A stretch of DNA of 64,000 nt from JADCRZ01 sp041751095. GTDB taxonomy: Bacteria > Bacteroidota > Bacteroidia > Chitinophagales > Chitinophagaceae. Below, in pieces: positions 50,693-62,200 of this stretch. The position numbers and the translations under genes are program-made. Below the pieces are notes generated by a model. It made no database searches, was not told the DNA's origin, and saw nothing but the letters and a program-made list of their open reading frames with translations. The stretch covers positions 34,092 to 98,091 of the forward strand of contig JBGSYC010000249.1 of NCBI GenBank assembly GCA_041751095.1. The letters are read 5' to 3'. Each line of letters starts with the position of its first letter. Position 1 is the first letter of the stretch.

Positions 50693-52870
50693 ATGCCAGA
50701 AAACAATAAAAGCACGGAACAAAAAGAGACCGACAAAACCACCGATTTATCTAAAAATACGGTTACTGATACGGATCAATTTTTAACCACCAATCACGGG
50801 CTGCGCATCAACGACGATCAGAATTCGTTAAAGGCCGGCGACCGCGGCGCTACGTTGTTGGAGGATTTTATTCTGCGTGAAAAGATCACGCACTTCGACC
50901 ACGAACGCATTCCCGAACGCGTGGTGCATGCACGCGGTTCTGCGGCGCATGGTGTTTTTAAATTGTACGAGCCGATGGCAAAATATTCAAAGGCGAAATT
51001 TTTGAACGATACATCTGCAGAAACGCCCTTGTTCGTACGCTTTTCCACGGTGGCCGGCTCGCGAGGCTCATCCGACCTGGCCCGCGATGTGCGCGGCTTT
51101 GCCGTAAAATTTTATACACAGGAAGGGAATTTCGATTTGGTGGGAAACAACATACCGGTGTTTTTTATTCAGGACGCCATCAAGTTTCCCGATATGGTGC
51201 ATGCAGTGAAACCGGAACCGCACAACGAGATCCCGCAGGCCGCATCAGCACACGATACCTTCTGGGATTTCATTTCTGTGACGCCCGAATCGGCCCATAT
51301 GATTATGTGGCTGATGAGTGACCGCGCACTGCCGCGAAGCTACCGGATGATGGAAGGTTTCGGCGTGCACACGTTTCGCCTGGTAAATGAGGAAGGTGTG
51401 GCGCATTTTGTAAAATTTCATTGGAAGCCCCTGCTGGGCGTGCATTCCATAGCCTGGGACGAAGCGCAGAATATCTCCGGCAAAGATCCCGATTTTCACC
51501 GCCGCGATTTGTGGGAAGCCATTGAAATGGGTGATTTCCCGGAATGGGAGCTTGGAGTGCAGATCGTACCGGAATCCGACGAATTCAAATTTGAATTTGA
51601 CTTGCTTGATCCCACCAAATTGATTCCTGAAGAGTTAGTACCGGTGCAGCGTATCGGTAAGATGACCCTGAATAGAAATCCGGATAACTTTTTTGCAGAA
51701 ACCGAGCAGGTGGCGTTTCATTTGGGCCATGTGGTGCCGGGTATTGATTTTACAAATGATCCCTTATTGCAAGGCCGTCTTTTTTCTTATACCGATACGC
51801 AGTTAATCAGGTTGGGCGGCCCGAACTTTCATGAGATCCCGATCAACCGTCCGGTGGTTCCGGTGCACAACAACCAGCGTGACGGCCATATGCGGCAGAC
51901 CATTAATAAAGGACGTGTAAGCTACGGACCTAATTTGTTAGCTGGAGGCTGCCCGTTTCAGGCTGGGCAAATGAATAGCGGATTTACATCATACGCTGAA
52001 AAAATAGATGCCAAAAAAGTGCGCGAACGCAGCGCTAGCTTCTTTGATCATTTTAGCCAGGCAACGCTGTTCTTTAACAGTCAGTCAGAACCGGAAAAGA
52101 ACCATATTGTTGATGCTTTGCGCTTCGAGTTGGGTAAAGTAGACATTATCGAAATCCGTCAGCGCATCCTGCATATTCTAGCGCATATTGATAAAGGACT
52201 TGCTGCGCAGGTGGCGTACGGCCTGGGACTTCATATTCCCACCGATATCGGTTTGATGAACCAGAATATCCCGGCCGATGCCGATCCGCAAACGTATCAA
52301 CCGGTGATCGTAGAAGGATCGCTTGCTAAGTCAAAAGCGTTAAGCATGGCCGACAATGTTTTAGAATCTATCCGCACGCGAAAGGTAGCTATACTTGCTG
52401 CCGACGGCGTGGATGAATCAGAACTGATGACCGTGAAAAAAGCATTGAAATCGGAAGGTGCAGCGGTGGACATTATTGCTCCAAAACTCGGCATTCTTAT
52501 TAGTGAAAACAATGAAGAAATTCTGGTAGATAAAAGCCTGCTTACAACAGCATCCGTGCTGTACGATGCAGTGTATGTGCCGGGTGGTGTAAACAGCGTT
52601 GCCACGCTGGAGGCCGAGCCTGATGCAGTTCATTTCTTAAACGAAGCGTATAAGCATTGCAAACCGGTGGCGGCTTCAGCCAGCGCCATGCAGGTATTGG
52701 AAGCAACTTATTTCTGGAAGAAACTGCCGGAAGACAACGGTGATGCAACAGTAATGCGCGAAGGTGTAATTATTGGAAGGGATGCTGCTGCATTAGCGGC
52801 GCAATTTGTTGAAGCGATGAAGCTGCACCGTTTCTGGGAGCGCGAAAAAGCACGCAAAGTGCCTGCATAA
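50693..52870 (+). CDS. katE: Large-subunit (clade 2, HPII-like) catalase
   Basis: 725 residues. The catalytic His is in FDHERIPERVVHARGSAAHG, the Asn in FDLVGNNIPVFFIQDAIKFP, and the proximal heme Tyr in RLFSYTDTQLIRLGGPNF. A C-terminal DJ-1/class I GATase-like flavodoxin domain (about 560-710; VAILAADGVDESELMTVKKAL) is diagnostic of the large-subunit clade. It breaks down hydrogen peroxide in the cytoplasm. G+C-rich codons (GCG, CGC) set it and the previous gene apart from flanking genes, suggesting transfer. Confidence 0.97.
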   Translation: MPENNKSTEQKETDKTTDLSKNTVTDTDQFLTTNHGLRINDDQNSLKAGDRGATLLEDFILREKITHFDHERIPERVVHARGSAAHGVFKLYEPMAKYSKAKFLNDTSAETPLFVRFSTVAGSRGSSDLARDVRGFAVKFYTQEGNFDLVGNNIPVFFIQDAIKFPDMVHAVKPEPHNEIPQAASAHDTFWDFISVTPESAHMIMWLMSDRALPRSYRMMEGFGVHTFRLVNEEGVAHFVKFHWKPLLGVHSIAWDEAQNISGKDPDFHRRDLWEAIEMGDFPEWELGVQIVPESDEFKFEFDLLDPTKLIPEELVPVQRIGKMTLNRNPDNFFAETEQVAFHLGHVVPGIDFTNDPLLQGRLFSYTDTQLIRLGGPNFHEIPINRPVVPVHNNQRDGHMRQTINKGRVSYGPNLLAGGCPFQAGQMNSGFTSYAEKIDAKKVRERSASFFDHFSQATLFFNSQSEPEKNHIVDALRFELGKVDIIEIRQRILHILAHIDKGLAAQVAYGLGLHIPTDIGLMNQNIPADADPQTYQPVIVEGSLAKSKALSMADNVLESIRTRKVAILAADGVDESELMTVKKALKSEGAAVDIIAPKLGILISENNEEILVDKSLLTTASVLYDAVYVPGGVNSVATLEAEPDAVHFLNEAYKHCKPVAASASAMQVLEATYFWKKLPEDNGDATVMREGVIIGRDAAALAAQFVEAMKLHRFWEREKARKVPA

Positions 52871-52898
52871 CGGCCTTGAGCTTTTTGTAATGTCCATG

Positions 52899-52936
52899 CA
52901 AAGAGCCTTGTTATATAATAAGGCTCTTTGTTTTAT
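52899..52936 (+). terminator. katE terminator
   Basis: CAAAGAGCCTT (52899-52909) pairs with AAGGCTCTTTG (52920-52930), an 11-bp perfect stem with a 10-nt AT loop, then TTTTAT. Confidence 0.85.
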
Positions 52937-53050
52937 AGATCGGTTTCTAAAAGAATAAACCTAACTATTTTCTTGACCTTAGAAGGGTGAAATTCACTCT
53001 CGGATTGTTAGGTCAGGTGAAGACCAGTAAAATAGAAAACCATCTTTTCA

Positions 53051-53066
53051 TCCCAGCCAGATCACT
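53051..53066 (+). other. Putative attachment site (right): tRNA-Lys 3'-end copy
   Basis: TCCCAGCCAGATCACT matches 46357-46372 exactly (last 14 bases of the tRNA plus two). The rest of the tRNA is not present here. Confidence 0.7.
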
Positions 53067-53238
53067 TGATAGGACAAACACAAAAATCGCTGTTTATCCC
53101 ACCCGGAAATTATTCTTGCTGCACCTGAGCCTCCTTCCCTGGCCATTTTCCAGACTTATTCGTTATTGAACTTTCAGTCAGCAAGCCTCCGAATACCTAT
53201 TTGCCGGTTTCAGGCAATTCAATCTGCGAATGTGATGG

Positions 53239-56200
53239 CTATACTACTACATATTTTACGAGCATCAACAAATCATTGACCTTCGAAGCATCCAAGGCAT
53301 TCGCTCCGGTATTGATTGTCCATGCGCCAAACAACGGCCCGGACTGAGTCGATGTGCCAATAAACATCTCGCCCAGCTTCGCAGCAGGATCAAAGTCGAC
53401 CATTTGCCCGTTAAAGAGAATATTCAACGAATTTACATTGATTAACTGTCCTTGTTTTGATTTTAAATACATTAATTGTCCATCAGCAGAACCTTCAAAT
53501 TCAAGTGTCTTTCCACTTAGCCAGTACGGCGCGTTATTGGGTCCAAAATTGATATCAACTGTATGTGGCGCACCGGGAGCATGAAGCAGTTTATGCCATT
53601 CAGTTGGATAATCCGTCTTCATACTGATCAATTTAAAGAAACCCGTTCCATTTTGATAGGTTTTGATGATCTGGTCAAAGTTGTTGTTAAGTTCTGACTT
53701 CACTTTTGTAGCAAGCAGCTTACCGGCCTGTCTTGCTGTGTACCGTACATGGATAATGACATCACTGATTGTTTCTAAATCGAAATTTTTAAAGTCTTTA
53801 TTGATTTCAATCTTCCACTCACTAATGGCGCCATGTCCCTCAAAGGTGAGGTACCGATCATCACGCAGGTTTGTTTCAAACACACCGTAATCATTCTGGC
53901 CGCTGCTTGTAACAATTTGTTGAATGGATGAAAAAGCAAAGCTGAAACCAGGATCGTTTTCTGTTGGCAGGTTGGAATAATCCACATTCGCAGCCAGCGG
54001 AGATATCCTCGTGCGGCTTTTCAAAATAGTGAGCGAGCAATTTAGATTATTGTAGGGTCCGATAATACAGGGCACTGAGATTGCAACCGACTTGATTCTC
54101 CTGAAATAATGCCCTGGATAGTCAAGGTCAAAAAGTTCTTCGGGCAGGTTCACAAAACATTCACCGGTTTGTTTTACTTGAAGCAAGGCGAGCGGGTCCA
54201 CCTGTGCAAGGGAAATATTCTTTGTAATCTCGAATTCGCGCTTGTTCTGATCGAGGAACGATGATTCCATCCGGTGAATATCCAGCGATAGCTTCTCGCC
54301 GCTCAAGAGTCCTTTCTTCAGACTGTCCCAATACCCGAATTGTATGAAATTCGAATCGCTTAACCCCAGCTCAAAGCGGTAACACCTCTCAGCCTTCTTA
54401 GCCATATCGAATGCCAACTGGTAAGATTGGAAATAGACACCCGATACCTGGCCGATCATCCAGTCGTACAGTTCCTGGTTGGTGAATTTATTTTCCATGA
54501 ATGCCCTGGCCTCATTCGACTGTTCGATCTGGAGCTCCTGGTTTTCCTGTTCTTTTTCTGCAATGGCGAGACGTATCTCAGCTCCGGTTATTTGTTTGTC
54601 AATCTGATCAAGCTCCTTACCAGCCAGCAATTTCTGAAAGTCCCATTCCTCCTGCCTTCTTATATAAGTTCCCTGCGTGGAAGCAAGGGTGGCTCCCTTG
54701 TCCAATGCATTGGCAATGGACGAAAGCGTTTTTGTTGCCGCATCGGCAATATCACCAAATTGCTGACCACCAATTTCCCCACTGGCTTCGGGAGATCCGC
54801 CAAAACCAGCCGCACCGATCACAAACTGAGGAATTGCTTTGAGCCCTCCCGCCAGGATATAACCAGCAGCAATAGCTGCATCAATGGCGGTTGAAGCTGT
54901 AGATAAAGCGAATGCAACAATTTCTGCAGCGTTCATGTAAGCGAGGTTGGAGTAATACTTTTTCTTTTCCTCGGTTATGATTTTTTGTTTTTTAAGACTT
55001 TCGATATTTTCTTTTGCCTCTTCAGTTTGTTTTTTTCGCAAGGCCTTAACGGCTTCCTGCATTCTTATTTCATGCGTCGATCTCAGAAGAGCAATGGCTT
55101 CGGCATCTTTTTTCTCCAGGGCCGACAACAAGGCGCTCCCCAAAGATTTTACTTCATTACAGAAATCATTTGCCTTTTGCACAATTATATTAAAACGGTA
55201 TTGCGGCAAGGGCGCATTCAAACCGGCCAACGCCGCACCAAGACTCATGCCCGATGCAGCTGCTTTTACCAGCAAACCAGGATCGATCGGCGGGTCAAAC
55301 AGCGCCAACTGACGCTCTAAGCCATCAATGTTCATGCTGTGCCTTATTTTGAACAGGCGATCGGCTATCTTATCCCAGTATTCCAGCAATTTGTCATTCT
55401 TTGGTATGCAGTAGTAAAATGTTTCGATATCCGGCAGTGGCGGGGTATCAATTTCATCTATGTCTGTTTCAAAAAATGGAATGAAGTTCTCGACATTGAT
55501 CATTGCATTCGAGAAGGCATCCAATTTCGGCTCAAGCTGGTTGAAGTTTAACACCGGCGACTCCACATGTTTAGGGATGATCATCGGTTTTGGGCCCAAA
55601 ATCTCTGCAGCAAGCACATAAAGCTGCGTGGCTTCATTAATTGCCTCTCTTCTGTCGCTCCTGAAAAGATTATCGGCCCAGTCAATCAGGTTGTCGAGGT
55701 ACTTCATCACAACAGCTTTCTGGTAGGCAACAGTCCTGAACTTCGCAATTAAATGAGGCTGGAAAGCGTTTCTTCTCCAATCCTCCACCTGCTTGATCAA
55801 CTCTGGATTTCCACTATTGATCATCGTTAGTATCTGCTCGATCCGCTGGTCAATGTATTCCTGGCTGTCACGTTGAAAGAATGGTTTGGTGTTCCAGAAT
55901 TTTTGGGGAGAAGGATGCGATGAGGTATCCGTTGGATTGAAAATATAATGGAACCAGTGCTGTGCTTCCTCAAATCGTTGGTTTTTGCTTAATCTCACCG
56001 CCAGCATCAACGGCGCGTGAAAGAACAACTCCCAATTATAGCTCGAATAGCTTCCCGATGGATCGAAGTCGAAATGTTCTTTGGGATAATATGGGAATGG
56101 ATCAGTTGGCGTTGGCAAACCCGGGTTCACAATCCATGTTGGATCGTATGTTGACTTGAAGCTAAAATCCGTCAATTCGGGGAATTTGTTTTTGTCAAGC

Positions 56201-59200
56201 AATTGAACTTCACGCTTCATGAGGCCATCGAGCCCATGTTTGTACAATTGCTTAATCATAAAACACACATATGGATGGTAGAAATTGGTAAACTTGATCC
56301 GGTAAGTTATGCCCGGAATTTTTCCGTTTTCAAAGAATGGTTTGATCAGATCGGGAATCTCCCCCGTTCTAAAGAATTCCTCGATGATCCTTATTATGTC
56401 CGTATAGAATAGCTCGGCCATTTTAATATCCGGAGCAGAATCTGTGTTGTTTATCTTTCTATCATACTCATACAGGATGATCTGCTGCAGCGCAAAAAAT
56501 GTTCTTTTCTTATCCTCATGGAAAAATGGCATCAGCGTTCCTGTCATATACGGGAAAGGCCATTCCCTGCCATACTTGATATTATTATCTTCCAAAATCT
56601 GTATATAGATATAGTAGACCCACACCAATAATTTGTCGAAAAAGCTGAGTTGTGCCGGAACAGGATTTTTGAACCAACCCGGTGTTTTATTCAGGATAGC
56701 CTGATGATTGATGAACAGGTTACCCTGCTGGTAAGCAAGAATATCCTTGGAAGAAGAGTTTGCCTCCTGACTTTCAAGGTATCTTAACTCAGATCGTTCA
56801 AATTGCGGTATGACGGGCTGATCGATAAGTCCCCAAACGCTGGAATCGGTTAACAATTCAGGCGTACCATGGCATCCACCGAGTTCAAAAAAGTCAAGTG
56901 CATAAATATTATAATCCGACTGGTTATTTGGACTTGAGTTCCCAAAGCAACCAATCAGGTATTTATCGCAGATATCAAGCAGGTCGAGTGGAATGAATGA
57001 GAATTGCTCCTTCGGCGAAGGATTCTTCGATGAAGCTGTTGGGGCAAATGTTTTCGATATTTTCATGGGGGTCCACTTATTGTTCCTCAGTTCACTTACG
57101 CATAACCGGATCTCCCAATACTTATACGGATTGTCAATAGGAAAACTTTCTTGTTTGATATCAGGAACATCGGTCGACGTTGGCTCAACAGATTTTTCCC
57201 TGAAATCGGGCCAGTAAAGGTACAGCCGACGGTTGATCACAACCGGGATCACATGGGTGGCATTGATCTCGAGGTCCAGTTTTTCCCAGGGCGTCCAGTA
57301 GCGATCTTCTACCCATTTCCGGTAATAATAAATATTCGGATCGTCATAAGTTCGTGCGAAAACGTGCATGGTGTACGTTTCGTGATCGTAGTAATAACCA
57401 CTCACATTCAGGCGCGCTACATTATCAAGCTTTTCCAGGTAGGCGAGATAGGCGTTCTCTACATTTGGCAGTGTGACTTCATTCTGCATAAGGTCGCTCT
57501 CCAATTCCTTGAAGAAATAAGATTTGTCGGGCCGCAATTCGGGTTCAATCCAGTTTTCCGGGTAAAGAAATACTTTCCGGTTTGCTTCCCAAACCCTGTA
57601 GGTTTTCATCCAATCCCATTGCTTCCAGCCATCGTCAACTGTTTCATCGGCAATCACGTCAATTTCGAGATTCATGAGGCAGCGTTGCACAAACAATTGA
57701 ATGGAGAGGTAGGCCTGTAAAATCCTTGTTGTGACTTCTGCGCTTCCCATTTCCACATCCAGCAAGTAATAACTGTATAATTCATTTGCGTCTTTGAACG
57801 TATTTCCGTTTACCGTGTGATGGGTAAAAAAAGAAATTAGTGCATCCCTTTTCTTCTCCCGGATTCCCTTGCTCTCCAGTGTTGAGCCCTGGATATTTGC
57901 AGACGTGTTTAGCCATTGCTGGTTATCGTATTTTGATTTCACCATTTGTTTCACGGCAATCGCATCCACACTAAGGGGTATTGGATTGATCACAATGGGA
58001 ATCTGCGATGCCTTGATCGCTGGTGTAATCAGCATGTTGATACTCTTGTCGAGGTCCATTAACGTGGAAGGTCTTTTATAATCAGCCGGGTAAGCTAAGC
58101 CAATCTGTTGTTTCAGCTCTTTCAATTCTGCATCATCCCAAGCCGCATACAAAGAAAGCCCGGTAAGAAAGTCAGTCTCTGAAGCTACAAGCGGCAAAAG
58201 CATTTTCAGCACTTCGGCAAGTTGCCCGTTTTCATTATCCGGATACAGCACACTGAATTGATGCAGAAGTGCAAATTCCTTCCATTTCGTGAAATTCGAA
58301 TTCGCCACCGGCGCCGATACAGGCAATTCGTCGTATTTGATGATCGCAAAATCAGACGCGTTCGAAATCAGTAAGGAAACGATAGATGGTGACAGCGGCA
58401 ATTTTGTATGAATCAAAGAAAGCTTGTTGAAGAGATGGTAGCTGTGAAATATATTTGGAAAGTTTACATCCGAAATCGCATTGATATAGTTGCCGGCATT
58501 GTTCTTCGTTAATAGTGCAGGGTTGAACCAATGTTCGATAATGGGCAGAGCTGCCAGCTGCAGGCCAACCAGGAATAACTTGGTGATATCCTCCGGTATT
58601 TTGAACTGCTCCGTGTACAGTTGTGTCACTGCCTGACGCGTAGAGTCATTTTGCAGGTAGGCGATCAATAAATTATTTAATTCCGCAAAGGCCTCGCTGG
58701 TTTTCTCGTCTTTTTGGGCAGGTAATGCAGCATCCCGGGCATTCAATTCTGCTTTCAGTGTTGCTGTGCTTATAAATGTATTGAACGTTGTATCGAGGAA
58801 TAAGTCTCTTGCCGCAACATTACCAGTAAATGTTCCCTGGAATATCTGCATAGTGGTATTAGCTGCATCTTCCGTAATGGTACCAAATTTTCCCAGTAGC
58901 GTTTTAGCTATTTCAGCTGGTAGGCCGGTAAGATTTTCCAACTCATCCTTTATTTTTTGCAGCGCGTCGCGCCCTTTAGCCAGGAATGCCGTGATTCTAT
59001 CCTCAGCTGGCATCAGTGGTTTCAGACCTTCATCTTTGTGTAAAAGCAGGTAACCTAATTCAAAAATATTTAGTTTGACAGATTTGATCAGTTGAATGAT
59101 CTCAAGGAACTCCTTTGTTTTTTGAGGGGATGCAAATACATCAAATACCGAACCCGTATTCAGGATGTCCTGCAACAGGTAAAATTCTTTAACGCTGATC

Positions 59201-62200
59201 TTAAGTTTGCGTGTGAGCGATGCAATACGAAAAAAAATGCTGATGTTAGATAAGGTCAGGTTATCGTTGGCAAGTGATTTAGTTCTTATTGCTGCTGTTT
59301 CCTCTTCTTTCAGTTTCAAAGCCGCTGTAAGCGGGGATAGCTGCGCGGTGATTGTTCTGTCCGCCGGGGCCGGGTTGGGAAATGGATTTTGTGTAACATT
59401 TTCAACCTTGAACGCATCAGGAAGCGGGTCGAGGACTACTTTGTTCCTGAAAAGTTTCTGATAAAGTGATTTATTATCTGTTGTATTCAGGTCGCCATAA
59501 TAGGCAAGTATGTCTTCTGGCTTAAGATTGAGCAGTTTCACCAGTTCGTCAAAACCCATCATGCGCACCAGCGTAGTATTATTCAACAGGCCGTTGCCGA
59601 TCCTGGCATTCATAATGAGCTGGTCTAACTCCCACATATTCCACCCCATCTTTCTCCAAAGACGAAGGAAGCGGTTTATGTTGTCGAGCTTTGCAGCGGT
59701 CAGGTTGGAAATGGTTTTCTCTTTGGTGTTGCATGTTGCATCGGCATGCACAATTTGCGAATCCAGTGCCGCGTTAACGAATTTCAATCTCAACAAATCC
59801 CTAAGCTGCTTGTAATCAAGCTGCGACTTATGGAGAAATACCGAAACCTTCTCGATGTCTGCAAGGCCTCCCCAGAACTGCGCCTGCGCGCCGATGTTTG
59901 GAGTTGTAATGATATCTTTTTCCTTTGGCGATAATCGCAGGTATTCCGCTGCACGTGCGTCATCGCCCGGTGTGGAAGTTGCCCTGTTCCTGAAGACTTC
60001 CATCCATTGAGGTTTATTCACCTCTATCTTATTCAGATAGGCCCGGCTTTCTTCCCATCCAAGATCAAAAGGCAGGGTGAGCGGATGTAAGGCAGTTTTC
60101 AGGTGGTTATCGTAAGCACCGTAGTTGATATATTCTGGAATGGCCTTTCTTTCAGCCGCCGTATCATGGGTCTGCCTGACAATTTTTGCTGAAAGTTGCA
60201 GACCTGTTTTTTTGATCTTATAGGTTCTCTGTTTATCCCTTATGAACCATTCGTTAGATAATGGCGACCCTGGAGTAACCACTGCATCAGTAAGCAAATC
60301 CAGGTTTTTTGATTTAAACTCGGTCAGCACACTGGCATGGACAATTCCTTCCAGAAGTAAGGGTTCGATTCCCGGTGCCAGGTTTACCGTAGTGGTCACG
60401 AGCGCATCTTCGAGAATTTCGCATACAAGATCAATATAGGGGATGGGCACCAGACTGTTATCGCAATTCAGATCAATCTCACCGATGTCGGGTCTGCGCT
60501 TGAACAACGCGTCCTTTGCACCCCTTTTTTGCAGAAATCGCAGAAGATCGGTTAAGTAGGCGGCCGGACTGAAGACCGAGCGGCAATGTTCACACTCGCA
60601 GATATCGGTGGATGTGAATAGTGTTTGCCAATCGGGAAAGTCTTTGACAGTAGAGTATTTGAGATTGTTGTACGACTTTGTTACATCAGGCAAAACCCGA
60701 AGGGCGGAACCGGCTTCCAAAGATTTAATCTCACCCATGATTGCAAGAGATGCGGCATAGGTTATTTCAGCCTTCCTGTATATCTTTTTTGCCTCCTGCC
60801 TGCTGATAACGCTACCTGAAATTTTTTCAACAAACCTTTTTTCACCAAGATTATAAACAGACTGGGAGGAATGGATATTGCTGTTGAGAAGGTGCCTGGT
60901 CTTTTCATAAGAAGGTGCAAGTTTAAACACGCGTTGAATTTTTTTCAACTCTTTTCTTACCTGTTCAGCATCGGGCAGCTCGCTTCTTATTTCCTTTTCT
61001 CTTGTATGAAACAACAGATCAAAATTCGTTTTATGTATTTCCACCGTTGGGTTCCTGTCGAGAAATCTTAAAAGGGATGACTTTGCCGCAAACTGATTCT
61101 CACCGTCATTCTCCAGCCTGCCGGCAAAGGCAGTTGTAGGAAAATCGTGTTCCAGCGCTGTCATGATAGCCCCGATTCTTTTGTTGTTGCGCGGGTCGGT
61201 AGTTTGTACGGCGCTTTTCGAAAACATTATTCTGTTCCAGTCATCGGCTGATAGTTTGGCCAATTTCCGCACATCGTCGATGTGCTGAATGTTCAATGAA
61301 GATTTTATGGTGGCAGCCACCGATGGATCGTTAACGAAGCGGTAGATTCTGTTTGCCACTTCTGCATCCTCCCCTCCTGGTTTTCGTTCTTTTGTTTTGA
61401 GATAATTCCATTCTTTCTCCAAATCTTTTCTTTTGGCTACAAAACCTGCCGGAATGATATTGTTTTCAATAGCATAATCAAATGCCTGGGAAATGGACTC
61501 TCCGGTAACATTAAACAGTGAATCACTTATCTGTTGCGGATCGTGTGACAATGAAATGAACGAGGGATCTGGTTTTTCCTTGCGCTTGAATTGTTGTAAC
61601 AGATGGGCGACCGTATCAATGTCACGGTTGAACATTTCCGTAAAATGCAATGCCGGGTCACTGGCCAGTTGGCCTCTTAACATGGCGTAATAAAACTCTG
61701 GGGGCAACTTGCTTTCGGCCGACAATTGGTGAGCCTCCACATACCATTTCAGCTTTTGTTCGCGCTCGCCTGTTTTTTCACTCAGTAATCGAAATGGGTT
61801 GTTGTCATTGTCTGCCGTTAGCCTGATGTCTTCGACCGCGCATCCTTTCAATAAGGGTTCCAGCTTTTTTCCAAGTTGTTCAAATTCCGATTCCCGGGGA
61901 AATGTGGCACCACCAATAACATAGTTGATCTCTGTAACCGAAGCCGCGTTGTAGATTATATCGCTGCTGAATATTTTCTTTTCATCTACTCCAACTGTCA
62001 GGAAAATATCAGGAGTTTGCTTGCCTGTGCGTTTAAAGTCTTCGCTCGTGAATGAAACTTCGTAGGTTCCGGTGGTTGATGTTTTTCCACCAACAAGCTC
62101 TATGTCCGACACCAGGCCCTTGTCCATTATCCTGATTTCAAGGCCAGCCGCAGGAGTAAAATCCTGCTTTAAAAGGGTTCCCCTTACCATATAACTTTTC

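Larger units (their letters stand above)
52871..53238. other. 368-bp gap between katE and the TcA-like gene
   Basis: Contains the katE terminator (52899-52936) and the second tRNA-Lys 3'-end copy (53051-53066). No gene is supported; a 60-codon frame here runs through the att-like repeat. Confidence 0.7.

Noticed and set aside
46371..53050. Integrase gene for the tRNA-Lys island
   Set aside because: No tyrosine or serine recombinase is recognisable in any frame between the repeats.
52987..53169. 60-codon frame downstream of katE
   Set aside because: It runs through the duplicated tRNA-Lys 3' end and shows no protein features.
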